DNA from: Crateriforma conspicua
Lineage (GTDB): Bacteria; Planctomycetota; Planctomycetia; Pirellulales; Pirellulaceae
Reading direction: 5' to 3'
Length of the DNA stretch: 64,000 nucleotides
Assembly (NCBI RefSeq): GCF_007752935.1
Contig: NZ_CP036319.1
Location: 744,001 to 808,000 of the forward strand
The notes below the pieces were generated by a model. The model searched no databases. It had not been told where the DNA came from and saw only the letters and a list, made by a program, of their open reading frames with translations. Numbering within the stretch: the first letter of the stretch is position 1; each line of letters begins with the position of its first letter. Positions 15,001 to 19,616 of the stretch are shown one piece after another. A program made the position numbers and the translations under genes.

Positions 15001-16639
15001 CGGCGTGTTCCAAAACCGATCCGGCATTCCAAAGTGAAAGCTCGTACCAGCTTCCCGGCGCTGGACTCGAAAGGTCACCATCGGCGTTGGAATCACCACC
15101 GACGCTGTCGTCGGAAGTGCTGGTGAAGACGATCGGCTGATCTTCGGTGCCTTGAGCCAACAGGCGACCACCAGCGGTTTGGATCCGACCAAACTGACCA
15201 AACTTGACAACGCTGCCCGGAGCGACGGTGAGGGTTGCATTGTCCTCGATCGTTGTCGTGCCAAAGCTATGTACGGGCAGGCCGCCGAAATCCCAGGTGC
15301 GGTCGGAACGAATCGTCCCGGAGCCGAGCGAAACATGGTCGCCGCCCAAGTTGTCTGTTGCATCAACGTCGTCGTAGGACGCGTTGGTGACAAAAGCCTG
15401 CCCAATCGCGACACCACCCGAATCTGCAACGTTCACTCGCGATAACGTCACATCGCCGCTGGTCAGTTCAAGACCGGTGGTATTTGCATGAACGATTTGG
15501 ACGTCGGATAGCTCGACGGGATCGGTGAAGGTTCCGCCATTGGCGCCCCGAACGCTGAGTGCTCCGTACCGGGTGTCGCGTCCACCAAATCGAACCTCCG
15601 CATTCTCAATGATCGAACTGCCATTCCACAGATAAAGACTGTTCCAATCGCCTCTCGTCGGTGTAGTCGCATCACCATCGGCGTTGGAGTCTCCACCGAT
15701 CGAATCGTCCTGCGTGCTGGTGAACACGATCGGTTGTTCCGCAGTACCCTGAGCCACTAGGCGGCCGGTGTTGGCGTACAGACTTCCACTCGTACCAAAC
15801 TTGATCACGCTACCGGGGGCGACTGTCAGTGTCGCGCCGTTGTTGATGGTGGTCTGACCAGTGGTATGCAGTGTCAAACCACCGAAATCCCAGGTGCGAT
15901 CCGATGTCAGGGTGCCGCTCGGAACGGAAACATGATCCCCGCCGGCGTTACCGCTGGCAGTGATGTTGGCGTACGTCGGCTCCGATGCAAACGTTTGTCC
16001 TATCGCTACGTTGGCACTGCCAACAACCGACACTCCGCTAAAACCTGGGTTCCCCGACTGTACATAGATCCCACGAGAGGCACTCGCTTCGATTTGCATT
16101 GATGAGAAGGAGGCGGTCGAATCGCTATCAGTCGGAATTGCAAAGTCCGCCACGACCGCCGCTGTCGCCTGGCCCCCGGCGAAACGAACTCCGGTGTGAG
16201 CTGAATTCCAATTGGGTGAGCCCACATACAAGGCTTCCCAATCACCCGGTGCCGGTACACCGTCGCCCTCGGGCGTTAAGTCTTCACCGACCGTGTCGTC
16301 GTTGACACTCGTAAAAACAATTGGTCTGTTCGCCGTGCCGATCGCATTGACCGTGCCCGTTCCCGACAGCCAGCGCCCCGATTCGAACTTGATCACCGTG
16401 CCAGGATCGATGTCCAGGGTTACCCCATCCGGGATTTGGACATCGCCGGTCACCCGGATCGTTCCCGCCCAACTGGTGTCTTCACTGATCGTCCCGGCAA
16501 CGTCCTGAGCCAACAATCGTCGATCCTCCAGGCGTTGCATCAGGCTGGTTCGGCGGCGTTTCTGAAGAGCTTCTTTGCGACGCTGTTTTTGATTCTGCTG
16601 CGCGCGAGAAAGCCGAGACCAATTCCGGCGGCCAAGCAT
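1..16639 (-). CDS. Giant multidomain secreted/surface protein (LEDRRLLA motif, beta-helix, CARDB and Ig-like repeats), 3' end beyond window
   Basis: One minus-strand frame is open from ATG 16639 to base 1 (at least 5,546 codons); its stop lies outside the window. The basic N-terminus reaches QRLEDRRLLAQD (about residues 35-46), the LEPR-XLL-like export motif of planctomycetal giant proteins, instead of a classical signal peptide. Domains in order: six ~199-aa parallel beta-helix-like units marked GDWYELSLWN and closed by NYWGHPGGP (about 47-1300); Big_5-like Ig domains with a PA14-like stretch (WINYGPSGANF, about 1310-2050); roughly 13 CARDB-like modules marked WTDRVYLS (about 2050-3830); an IPT/Fn3-like region (about 3840-4640); a propeller-like region (about 4650-4970); and He_PIG/cadherin-like Ig domains (about 5150 to the edge). 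This suggests an extracellular adhesin or structural protein. Ligand, anchoring and C-terminus (for example a dockerin) cannot be seen. Confidence 0.9.
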   Translation of the reverse strand, partial: MLGRRNWSRLSRAQQNQKQRRKEALQKRRRTSLMQRLEDRRLLAQDVAGTISEDTSWAGTIRVTGDVQIPDGVTLDIDPGTVIKFESGRWLSGTGTVNAIGTANRPIVFTSVNDDTVGEDLTPEGDGVPAPGDWEALYVGSPNWNSAHTGVRFAGGQATAAVVADFAIPTDSDSTASFSSMQIEASASRGIYVQSGNPGFSGVSVVGSANVAIGQTFASEPTYANITASGNAGGDHVSVPSGTLTSDRTWDFGGLTLHTTGQTTINNGATLTVAPGSVIKFGTSGSLYANTGRLVAQGTAEQPIVFTSTQDDSIGGDSNADGDATTPTRGDWNSLYLWNGSSIIENAEVRFGGRDTRYGALSVRGANGGTFTDPVELSDVQIVHANTTGLELTSGDVTLSRVNVADSGGVAIGQAFVTNASYDDVDATDNLGGDHVSLGSGTIRSDRTWDFGGLPVHSFGTTTIEDNATLTVAPGSVVKFGQFGRIQTAGGRLLAQGTEDQPIVFTSTSDDSVGGDSNADGDLSSPAPGSWYELSLWNAGSVLEHAEVRYGGGDTRYGAVSTNSSGGGDLTEPIELSDLKIIDSVGTGLQLSNGEVDLSGVVVQDSGGVAIAQAFAADVTYDDVIARGNLGGDHVSLGTGTIRSDRTWDFSGLPVHSFGTTTIADDATLTIAPGSVVKFGQLGRIRTSGGRLLAEGTADQPIVFTSTHDDTVGGDSNADGTDSTPSPGDWYELSLWNSGSVLEHAEVRYGGGDNRYGAVSVFDSNASRFTDAVALSNLRISDSERTALELGSGESSLSEVVILDSGGVAITQAFAVDATYNGVTARGNLGGDRVFLGTGTIRSDRTWDFGGLPVHSFGTTTIEDNATLTVAPGSVVKFGQFGRIRTAGGRLLAQGTEDQPIVFTSTTDDSVGGDSNADGDQSSPAPGSWYELSLWNAGSVLEHAEVRYGGGDNRYGAVSTNSSGGGDLTEPIELSDLKIIDSVGTGLQLSSGEVDLSGVVVQDSGGVAIAQAFAADVTYDDVTARGNLGGDHVSLGTGTIRSDRTWDFSGLPVHSFGTTTIADDATLTIVPGSVVKFGQLGRIRTSGGRLLAEGTADQPIVFTSTRDDTVGGDSNADGTDSTPSPGDWYELSLWNSGSVLEHAEVRYGGGDTRYAAVDIRNPSNVPDDTVQLGNVIVSSSTGDSIDVGGGHATLDDIRLLGIGQYGVNVFGSSVVSATDMDIFGGARGFSVASGSTASVQNSSFVGQSEAAVVHGGTDFAAANFAQNYWGHPGGPHDISAADGRVNENSFGSRVSDYVNYDGFLSIPPRSLGSAVESFQRIIGDTADRLIVRFDQPVLADSISLDDFALSGPSSTSIASVMLLGDRVVELTLSESIPNAGAYTLSVGPNILGPAGTPMDQDQDGTFGESVEDVFVGVFTVDKAGPQIVSQTPATTISSVLQNVVIEFNEPIDPSSLTTDDVTLISPSTRAARDVFTPVRVDGGFAVRAARAIDPFNDLTGALAVLADENLRSEEVVETRPWINYGPSGANFGDDFTNPLEASGPGDYLAFEATGTISIPSPGPWTFAIGSDDGYRLEIADFSAEFTTGRGFATDLATFDFSAAGDYPIRFVFFELTGGNGFELSAAQGTKTAFDSDFQLVGDTEFKDDVPTLGIEPVDDTNTSFRIIVPPQPFDGLYEIEVQPVARDLSGNVHDQDANGVGGEQGDLYLGTFTVERKPLRVVGQNPTGNVLGGLESFEITFNVPVDQGSFSTNDVRIEGPAGVVGATSIERISETVYRVNTERATADGRYDIIIGPGILDLGGTAMDSDGDAIAGEIDDRYESELFVANAGPFITDFMPTGIVSAPLTTLEVAFSEAIDEATLDDQNIRLVGPDGAVTLSSFNRIAPLRYELVFPAITTAGDYTIEIGPNLLDTAGTAMDLDFDGQVGEDPDDIFTSTFTVDSGGPIIVGYTPDFVSKPYFFIDVTFNEEIDLTTFTPDDVSLITPGGVVNVSQVVGMDTKRVRVSFPTQSTVGDYTFTIGPNISDPTGNAMDTDGDGIFGEIEEDRFVATVSFQVPDLEFVDDPIVAPETADNGELITVSWTVENTDSADAVHPWTDRLVLSSDEIFGNGDDRFLADVIRNETLATGSTYTATAQVTVPFGLEGDHFLIVRTDFRDQLFEATNANNSAVKPINVAAAPPPADLIVDAITVDPSGFIGDSFGLNYRVRNDGTARTVVDSWTDRVFLSSDSAIGGDIFIGNVTHTGALDSNASYTMPSSLVVPASVTPGDYYVVIQTDATNRVDEPTAEDNNFSISSTTISLTPTPLPDLVVTAITPDPNTTPTSGESYSISWTTRNDGDATAGSAWTDRVYLSTDNVLSGDDVLLGEVTANSSLDVNASTTQTLDVTLPDEISGGYFIIVQPDAGNQVNEGDGESPSDYVSDSVDIALFPYADLTVTQVSAPEIIIGDPVDLTVSWTVQNVGEGPGRVDNWTDRVVLSRDDILGDADDIILGDFQHNGFVPVDATYERTEIFQLPNALRGRFTLFVQTDLNDVVYETTGGASNVGSPVHPVDVTTKPYSDLRVEDVASNGTPQSGQPLEISWTVANRGIATTDRTSWTDYVYVTDDPTGVSGLRLLGSSVHGGALSVDGAYTRTDTFVLPRSLDGRHYIVVRTGGPDEFLYNTNDALGGNQGISQPIDVEFIPPADVNLRVAEVSLGGLTEVDDGTRVEVTWTVRNNGPEETESGWRDRLYLQSTDGNEVINYGRFTNDQTLAAGQTITRTEIVTLPRTSGLFRFFVQTDDAGEVIESGDGELDNITFSDTLQINLRARPDLRVTDVTAPEVITAGTILDVAFTVSNVGTADTPSAGSRWKDRVWLSSSANNITSGILLGELDNGSALAHIGSESGNVSEYRTTASFLIPRNAPGNWFVLVQTDRANQVDEFPFEGNNFGASAIAIDANPVPPPDLVVTSITGPGDTFDDSSFTMRYSVENRGAGVTDPGSWTDQIWLTLGKDGPIPARGDRLVGTYRHNGVLDVGEGYEAEATVNIPVGLTGQYFLTVYADGYGSVYESAFESNINPDAPNDFDGSNYGSTPINVLLTPPADLQVTNVEADATGQGDSKYTVTWEVTNNGTAATDRDAWADAIYVSDDNVWDSSDQLVFAVPHNGVLQIGQSYETTAEFTLPPTAEGSHILVRTNVDPRIALTEEQKFLDEVKGVLSRIEEATGKPIGEINVSDLKQFSRSELTSILAGSAGTLTTVYEGPFTNNNVGAAESVITDVPADLAVTDVVADPANDSGEQFLVRWTVENIGDFATADDTTNFQQHVFLSKDQVFDASRAVYIGQKTAVLNEPIEAGGTYNDKMTVATPPGSEGEWYAHVFVNINVRRGVPSVAGGWGNSAFPNWPGYFQTRVYEDGMRANNMARSNVIDITYAEANLVISDLSAVPTDPDSGSVFDVSFKVTNEGTRATRVDSWTDRLFLSTDTATDSYDFVLGSQKHLGTLGIGESYDVELQVRLADNIGGPFFVIAQTDTVFSGPQSYTLPYPQASGYARTIAIVDQVLEFADEGDNQAMASLDVQFVPTPELTIDRVTSQERVNVGDEFTFSYTTSNDGGVIPESQVPFFDRVYLSRDRLLDVSSDHYVTQIRREATMAAGETLTFDRTVRLPRGLVGDYYVIVATDIPTRPGIRPNGEVIESNEEDNIQVSDVPMIIEVPPPSDLQVIDITAPTAATVGDIATVSWTVQNRGDEPARARFGDAVYLSSDSVWDLGDPRIGTVDPPVVRTVAPGETYTASLDFEIPLALPSDYRIIVRTDIFDDVIEGENNRNNTGFSADTLSVTVPLLREDIPLDDTLAQGVTRLYEFNADPGETIRIDLDSLEDKGSHELYVAYERLPTPFDFDAAYEGYLRPDQSLIIPETLGGRYFVLARAGLRTEDPGDEGFDVNQRAEYPVQLSATRLPFGITGITPDAGGDDRYVTVTIKGAEFPEQAAVRLVRPTIAEFAPVSVERIDATQIVAVFDLRDAPHGLYDVQVLHPDGRVAIDPYRFQVESADALLSNAGLAGPSQIDLGATGAYALAVQSLSNIDTPYTVFELAFPNIKNRKPELIPGPALTFDAGLRGDEATVAPLFDSVSTFDFANIEPELNLDGVLTARGVAIDLPAGGVTEIGSAVTIYPGLRAKLEEDPDFLKNLSPFDLDDLAFDFYVAAAATPMTTAEYLDFQRDEAEQLRQAILADADAEPSLISIAGDQDAFGTLFLESLVESGLLRPEDVAPTADARAENINLFFSLVGGLLGGETGSGIIDDPTQTLVQTEARLSQLIETLKQYAGHTPDVTSGGNIPDFADYDMGASNPTSFVTFELRAGPPPLFEVFETVEDIVFDIDDLGANLGDSVSITGPTGVGEENFVPIATPLPYSVGVTYDDAANIPAREVRLVIPLDDTLDERSFVLGNIQLGDRTISLPPGRPNFVGEFALFEEEGYVLQITAGVDANTRVASYLLRAVDPRDGLPPVDSSVGLLQPGETVSAEFFVNADNVAAFGTDGQLTTGDLIEITARVLIDGGESIDSVVTSATLDAAAPTSQWTTTPLGNNRYEITWSAEDDEGGSGVAAYSLLVSFDGGNRYRSVLYRTGETSFVYQANPGQTPVFLVRAIDAAGNVESVADGIRVPRLVPEINLGGSPPVAVVQPVVIPDAQPAADRTVADRFFDEAAFGIPARTSASSPSEFARVIRPYAAERLAVIPGNSGASIGALAMTVAPDGSLFVSGGAGRNELYRITTESDPMLLGQLDSPIYEMVFDSAGQLWASSGGQGLLQLDPTSGAILGSFGDGVSLGLAAIPNENAIYVATVSGVQRFDTAQRTFTAFSRQRVDAIAVDADGILYGTTWPTTTAQGGASVVRFDFRGRTETIATLDDGAESLAIGAPDSLLAGALLVGHEGSGRITVVDPLSLRQTVLASSGSGRVEGLEVLPDGRFVATQGEQIDVFFTVAAPRVIETIIADGQNRAQLLFDVGLNAQSTQANGSATRPANYRITNRDTGQDVTLGAVRYDATSRTSELLFESLAPAEYELFVSPTVESEQGIPIGGEGFTTTFRVFEDVSVSTGVSYSNTRVNRADGTLLFDVIIANTSDFDLAGPINVTFDQLGDESVVFFGNNGAPASEDGFQVFADGTTLAAGTASAPQTITIANPNLLDLNFNPRVLATLPPNQLPSFTSTPVVAATAEGEYSYTAVADDPDGNRITYVLADAPEGAFIDPNTGAVSWTPGRGSEPRESFEVRAYDARGAFERQTWTVDVSGANRAPTLAPISDVFAVEGDLIEVPVSAFDPDGDDLFYFADALPPGAVFDHIGQALRWRPGGDQAGEYKDVKLIVSDGFVETSVTFDIVVANNNVAPTIAPIADRTINEGDSIAFTVFGEDEDGDTLTYRSAVLPPGAFLDPNTGIFEWTPGFDQHGVFELTFLADDGTAVSQVSTTLTVNNINGPVQFPELGEFEIFEGQTITLRIAAFDPEFPVAPVNPTSVSEDFFVDFEAFLPELTYTHDVLPDGATYDLDRQLFTWTPDFDSSGNYQLTFNASDD
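5200..10480 (-). repeat. Array of about 13 CARDB-like modules
   Basis: The protein shows a module of about 120-140 aa with the pattern LVVxxIxxxP, IxWTVxNxG, WTDRVYLSxD, LPxxxxGxYxxxVxTDxxNxVxE. Landmarks lie near 10340, 9970, 9590, 9205, 8830, 8450, 8075, 7680, 7255, 6690, 6270, 5830 and 5430. Unlike the beta-helix units, these modules are diverged at DNA level, so they are older. Confidence 0.8.
13030..16400 (-). repeat. Six tandem ~199-aa beta-helix-like units
   Basis: The GDW/GSW landmark falls near 16237, 15646, 15055, 14458, 13861 and 13264, a spacing of about 591-597 bp. Each unit carries IVFTSTxDDxxGGDSNADG, then GDWYELSLWN, AEVRYGGGDTRY, and later GDHVS, RTWDF and VPGSVIKFG. The N-terminal unit is the most divergent; units 3-4 and 5-6 are near-identical pairs. 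Confidence 0.85.
13250..15299 (-). repeat. 1,194-bp direct tandem duplication inside the giant gene
   Basis: The DNA at about 13250-14105 recurs nearly identically at about 14444-15299, offset by exactly 1,194 bp (398 codons, so the frame is kept). Long stretches differ at only a few bases, for example 13438-13668 against 14632-14862 and 13587-13778 against 14781-14972. Each copy holds two ~199-aa beta-helix-like units, one with GDWYELSLWNSG and one with GSWYELSLWNAG. Identity falls away beyond about 14105/15299. This indicates a recent two-unit duplication or gene conversion. Confidence 0.9.
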
Positions 16640-16966
16640 GGGCGGTATTTCCAAGATGTGGCTACGTTGTTGTTTTGCCCCGCTATCGCCGAAATCGATC
16701 CGAATGACCCACTCGGCTGTCTGCTGTATGGTGCAAGCGGGGGGCTGTTAGGGCAACAAAATGTCGCACTCAAAAGGTCAAGAAATCCGATTCTGCCGCC
16801 TAGAACCGGTCGATCGGGTGCTTATGGCACCGGAGCCCCCCTCTTGTGGTTGACGTGTGGGTGTCTGAGAGGCGGATTTTATGAAGGGCAAGAAGACGTG
16901 GTGCTTCAGACGTTCTCAGGCAACCAGATATCGCGATCATCCAAAAACTGGACGTGGAGAAATCGG
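16640..16966. other. Divergent intergenic region between the giant gene and an ankyrin gene
   Basis: These 327 bases separate two genes that diverge. They must hold both promoters, but I see no convincing -35/-10 pair, palindrome or coding potential. The only useful signal is GGAG ahead of the ankyrin gene start. Confidence 0.5.
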
Positions 16967-17641
16967 ATGAGTCCCAAGATCTACTGCTGCGAAGACGTGC
17001 GGAGCGTCCGGCGTCTGTACGCCGATCTGTTGGCCCTACCCCACGGAAGCCTACCGATTGTCGACTTGTTGCGGCGGCAAGCCGACCTGCTATTGCGGGC
17101 ACATCGCTCGGCCGATGGTGCCGTCACGCCGATCATCCGGTCATGGCATCCACGTCTGGTGGGGTGTTCGGTTGAACAAGTCTTTGCATCGGAGCTGTCA
17201 CTGCAGGACATGCTGGAAACGGTCGCACGTGAACACGGATTTTCTGATTGGTCACAGGTCGATGCACTGGACGACGATCGAGCCGATCCGATGTTCGAAA
17301 CCGCCGTGGACGCGGTTTTAGCGGGTGACATCGAAACACTTCGGTCGTTGTTCAACCGCTCTGCTGGTTTGCCCACACAGCGGTCGCGGTATGGTCATCG
17401 ATCGACGCTGTTGCATTACGTGGGGGCAAATGGTGTGGAGACTCATCGCCAAGTCGTGCCGATGAACTTGGCGGAAGTCACTCGCGTTTTGCTCCAGGCG
17501 GGCGCGGATGCCGATGCAGGGGCCGAAATGTACGGTGGCGGTTGCACAGCGTTGATGCTGTTGCGATCCAGTGCTCATCCGAAGCAGGCCGGTCTGGTCG
17601 ACCGGGTGGCCGAGTTACTTGAAGATGCCTCGCCGGGTTAG
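16967..17641 (+). CDS. Ankyrin-repeat-like protein, probably cytoplasmic
   Basis: This encodes a 224-aa protein without signal peptide or membrane segment. ATG 16967 is preceded by GGAG at suitable spacing; the frame is open further upstream but that part overlaps the giant gene's 5' end and has no family-like content. The first half is helical and charged. The second half has ankyrin-like features: HRSTLLHYVGANG (about residues 145-157), then VTRVLLQAGADADAGAEMYGGGCTALMLL, the usual loss-of-adjacent-repeat pattern of bacterial two-repeat ankyrin proteins. Such proteins bind other proteins; no enzymatic site is visible. It stands alone, facing the small membrane protein on the other strand. 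The partner is unknown. Confidence 0.75.
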   Translation: MSPKIYCCEDVRSVRRLYADLLALPHGSLPIVDLLRRQADLLLRAHRSADGAVTPIIRSWHPRLVGCSVEQVFASELSLQDMLETVAREHGFSDWSQVDALDDDRADPMFETAVDAVLAGDIETLRSLFNRSAGLPTQRSRYGHRSTLLHYVGANGVETHRQVVPMNLAEVTRVLLQAGADADAGAEMYGGGCTALMLLRSSAHPKQAGLVDRVAELLEDASPG

Positions 17642-17684
17642 CAGCGGGGACCGAAGGCAGGTCGTTGCATCGGAGGTCATTGGA

Positions 17685-18140
17685 TCAATCAAGCCACCAC
17701 CGAACGACATGATTTGGATCCGAGCGAAGGGTACGAAACACAAACGCCCCGATGGTGACGTACAGAACCAGCAGTGCTATTCCAAGAACGCACCGTGTCT
17801 TCCGCTGGACGTTGATCGGGAAAAGGAAAGAGGAAGCCAACCCGATCGGCACCAGGATGGGCATCAAGACCAGAAAGATGCCGGGAACGTAGTACAAGAA
17901 GTCCAGAATTCCTCCGATGGATTTCGGGTCGTCCAAGCTGGGGCGTGGGCGATGTCCCAACAGATGCCACGCGATCCACCAAGTCATGTAGAACGAACCG
18001 ATCAGCCAAAGCGGATACAGGTAGACCATCAGCCACACCACGAAACTGCCTCGGGGCAGCCGAAAGCTTGGTTGTGACGCGACAGCGGCCGGCGGCAAGT
18101 CGGTCGTCGCGTCGATGGGGGCCTGATACGGATTATCCAT
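17685..18140 (-). CDS. Small integral membrane protein, function unknown
   Basis: A 151-aa product begins MDNPYQAP, an N-terminal motif that I associate with many uncharacterised planctomycetal membrane proteins. After a soluble stretch of about 27 residues, three or four hydrophobic segments follow: about 33-60 (rich in Trp and Tyr), 76-106 and 115-135. A short basic and charged tail ends in VVRWWLD. No catalytic motif is visible. It is convergent with the ankyrin gene (43-base gap) and lies downstream of tRNA-Val in the same orientation, separated by a terminator. Function not recognised. Confidence 0.7.
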   Translation of the reverse strand: MDNPYQAPIDATTDLPPAAVASQPSFRLPRGSFVVWLMVYLYPLWLIGSFYMTWWIAWHLLGHRPRPSLDDPKSIGGILDFLYYVPGIFLVLMPILVPIGLASSFLFPINVQRKTRCVLGIALLVLYVTIGAFVFRTLRSDPNHVVRWWLD

Positions 18141-18323
18141 CGTGGTCGTGTTCGATGCAGGCCACGGGGGGGACCGTTTGGGTCAACGTTCCTGTGGCGA
18201 CAGTGGGGTGCGTCCGAGGATTTGCCAGTGGTTTTCTGGCGATGCACCATCCGACGGCAGCATGACAGCGGATCACACGACAGACCGCTGGGAACGTCAA
18301 GAGAGACGATTCGGCAAAGAAAA

Positions 18324-18346
18324 CGGGGACGTCATTCACGTCCCCG
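18324..18346 (-). terminator. Rho-independent terminator of tRNA-Val
   Basis: A 9-bp perfect stem (CGGGGACGT / ACGTCCCCG) closes a 5-base loop. Read on the minus strand it begins 5 bases after the tRNA 3' end and is followed by GTTTTCTTT, a U-rich tract. Confidence 0.8.
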
Positions 18347-18350
18347 CGAG

Positions 18351-18424
18351 TGGGCGATAGAGAACTCGAATCTCTGACCTCCACGATGTCAACGTGGCGC
18401 TCTAACCAACTGAGCTAATCGCCC
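18351..18424 (-). tRNA. tRNA-Val (GAC)
   Basis: The minus strand folds into a complete cloverleaf: acceptor stem GGGCGAT / ATCGCCC, D arm with AGCTCAGTTGGTTAGAGC, anticodon stem CCACG / CGTGG around loop TTGACAT (anticodon GAC), and T arm with TTCGAGT. The discriminator base is A and CCA is not encoded. The anticodon reads GUC/GUU valine codons. Confidence 0.95.
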
Positions 18425-18796
18425 GATAATCGGGTCGCACGGGGTAGGATCGGCGGGTCGATGAGGACGCCTGAATCCGCTGCGGTGCGAATCAAGCGGG
18501 TAGTTTGCCCAGAGGCCTGCTGACCGTCAAGAGCGTCAAACCTTGACCTTTGCAAAACGATTATCGCGATTTTCGGGATTCGCTGTTGACGCTGTCCGCA
18601 ATCGGGCGGGATACTTTCTGCGGATTTGGTCTTGACGAAATCGATCGTTTTGGCCAATCGCGGTCCGTTGATTGCACCACGCATCGACGCAAGCGTTTTC
18701 CTTACTTCGCCAATGCGGCCCGGTCTGACGGTAGGACTGGCCCGGGCGGGTTACCTTCCCTGATGAGCCGGTCTGCCCACCGGCCGGAGATGATTT
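18425..18796 (+). other. infC upstream region
   Basis: There is no gene in these 372 bases between tRNA-Val (minus) and infC (plus). It contains a candidate promoter near 18586-18615. Just ahead of infC, GCCGG pairs with CCGGC around an 8-base loop next to the GGAG Shine-Dalgarno site. That small hairpin could affect initiation, but this is speculative. Confidence 0.5.
18586..18615 (+). promoter_or_regulatory. Candidate sigma-70 promoter of infC
   Basis: TTGACG is followed after 18 bases by GATACT. The fit to the -35 and -10 consensus is fair and the spacing acceptable. It would give a leader of roughly 170 bases. Weak evidence from sequence alone. Confidence 0.3.
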
Positions 18797-19333
18797 ATTC
18801 AGTTGGCACTGGCACGAAAAAATATTCAACCTGAAAACCGAGACACCGTTCGCATCAACAACAGTATTCGCATCAGCCCGATTCGCGTGGTCAGCGAAGA
18901 CGGTGAACAGTTGGGAATCATCCCGACTGAAGATGCGTTAAGTCGCGCTCGCGACGCGGGATTGGACCTTGTCGAGGTCGCCCCTAACGAGCGACCGCCT
19001 GTTTGCCGGATCATGGATTACGGCAAATACAAGTACGACAAGAACAAGAAGAAGAACAGCGGACAGTCCCATACGAAGACCAAAGAAATCCGTCTGCGTC
19101 CCAAAACCGGTGACGAAGACGTGCGGACCAAGATCCGCCAGGCCGAAAAGTTCTTGAAACACAAGGACAAGGTCCAGGTCAGCGTTCTTTTCCGAGGACG
19201 TGAGATGGCACACATCGAAGAAGGCCGCAAGGTCATGGAGATGGTCATCGAATTGCTGGAGCCGGTCGGCAAAGTCGAAACCACGCCGCAGCAGCACGGA
19301 CGACGCATGATCTGTATGATTGCCCCGAAGTGA
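18797..19333 (+). CDS. infC: Translation initiation factor IF-3, apparent AUU start
   Basis: IF-3 binds the 30S subunit, blocks premature 50S joining and checks the initiator tRNA-AUG pairing. The 178-aa frame carries the N-terminal domain with [13 protein letters not shown] and [24 protein letters not shown], a charged linker (KNKKKNSG) and the C-terminal domain with [29 protein letters not shown] and a final MICMIAPK, normal for the family. In-frame TGA at 18791 leaves no ATG before the protein's conserved part, so initiation must be non-AUG. GGAG at 18786-18789 sits 7 bases before ATT 18797 but 13 before TTG 18803, favouring ATT. This matches the known AUU start of E. coli infC, used in autoregulation. 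rpmI and rplT, the usual downstream partners, are absent here. Confidence 0.93.
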   Translation: MQLALARKNIQPENRDTVRINNSIRISPIRVVSEDGEQLGIIPTEDALSRARDAGLDLVEVAPNERPPVCRIMDYGKYKYDKNKKKNSGQSHTKTKEIRLRPKTGDEDVRTKIRQAEKFLKHKDKVQVSVLFRGREMAHIEEGRKVMEMVIELLEPVGKVETTPQQHGRRMICMIAPK

Positions 19334-19616
19334 CTTGCATTCGCTGCTTAGCGGTGTTCGTCGGTCATTCTGCCGATCGTGTTCAGATTCCTGTGCCGGT
19401 TTTCTATCGGCGATTCGGTTCGTACTGGGTACGGCCTAAAGCGAGACCGTCTTTCCAGTCCATTTCTGGATTCATTTTCGCTGGTGCGTGTCTGGCCGCG
19501 TTCGTTTTGGCCGGCAGGACGCTGGCGAGGCATCGTTCTGAGGGGGCGATCTCCTTTCGGTTCGGGGCCAAGTCGATCGGGCTCCACCCCGTTCTGTCCT
19601 TTTGTGGGCCAACCGG

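Noticed and set aside
18790-18792. ATG at 18790 as the infC start
   Set aside because: It is out of frame with the IF-3 coding sequence; an in-frame TGA lies at 18791.
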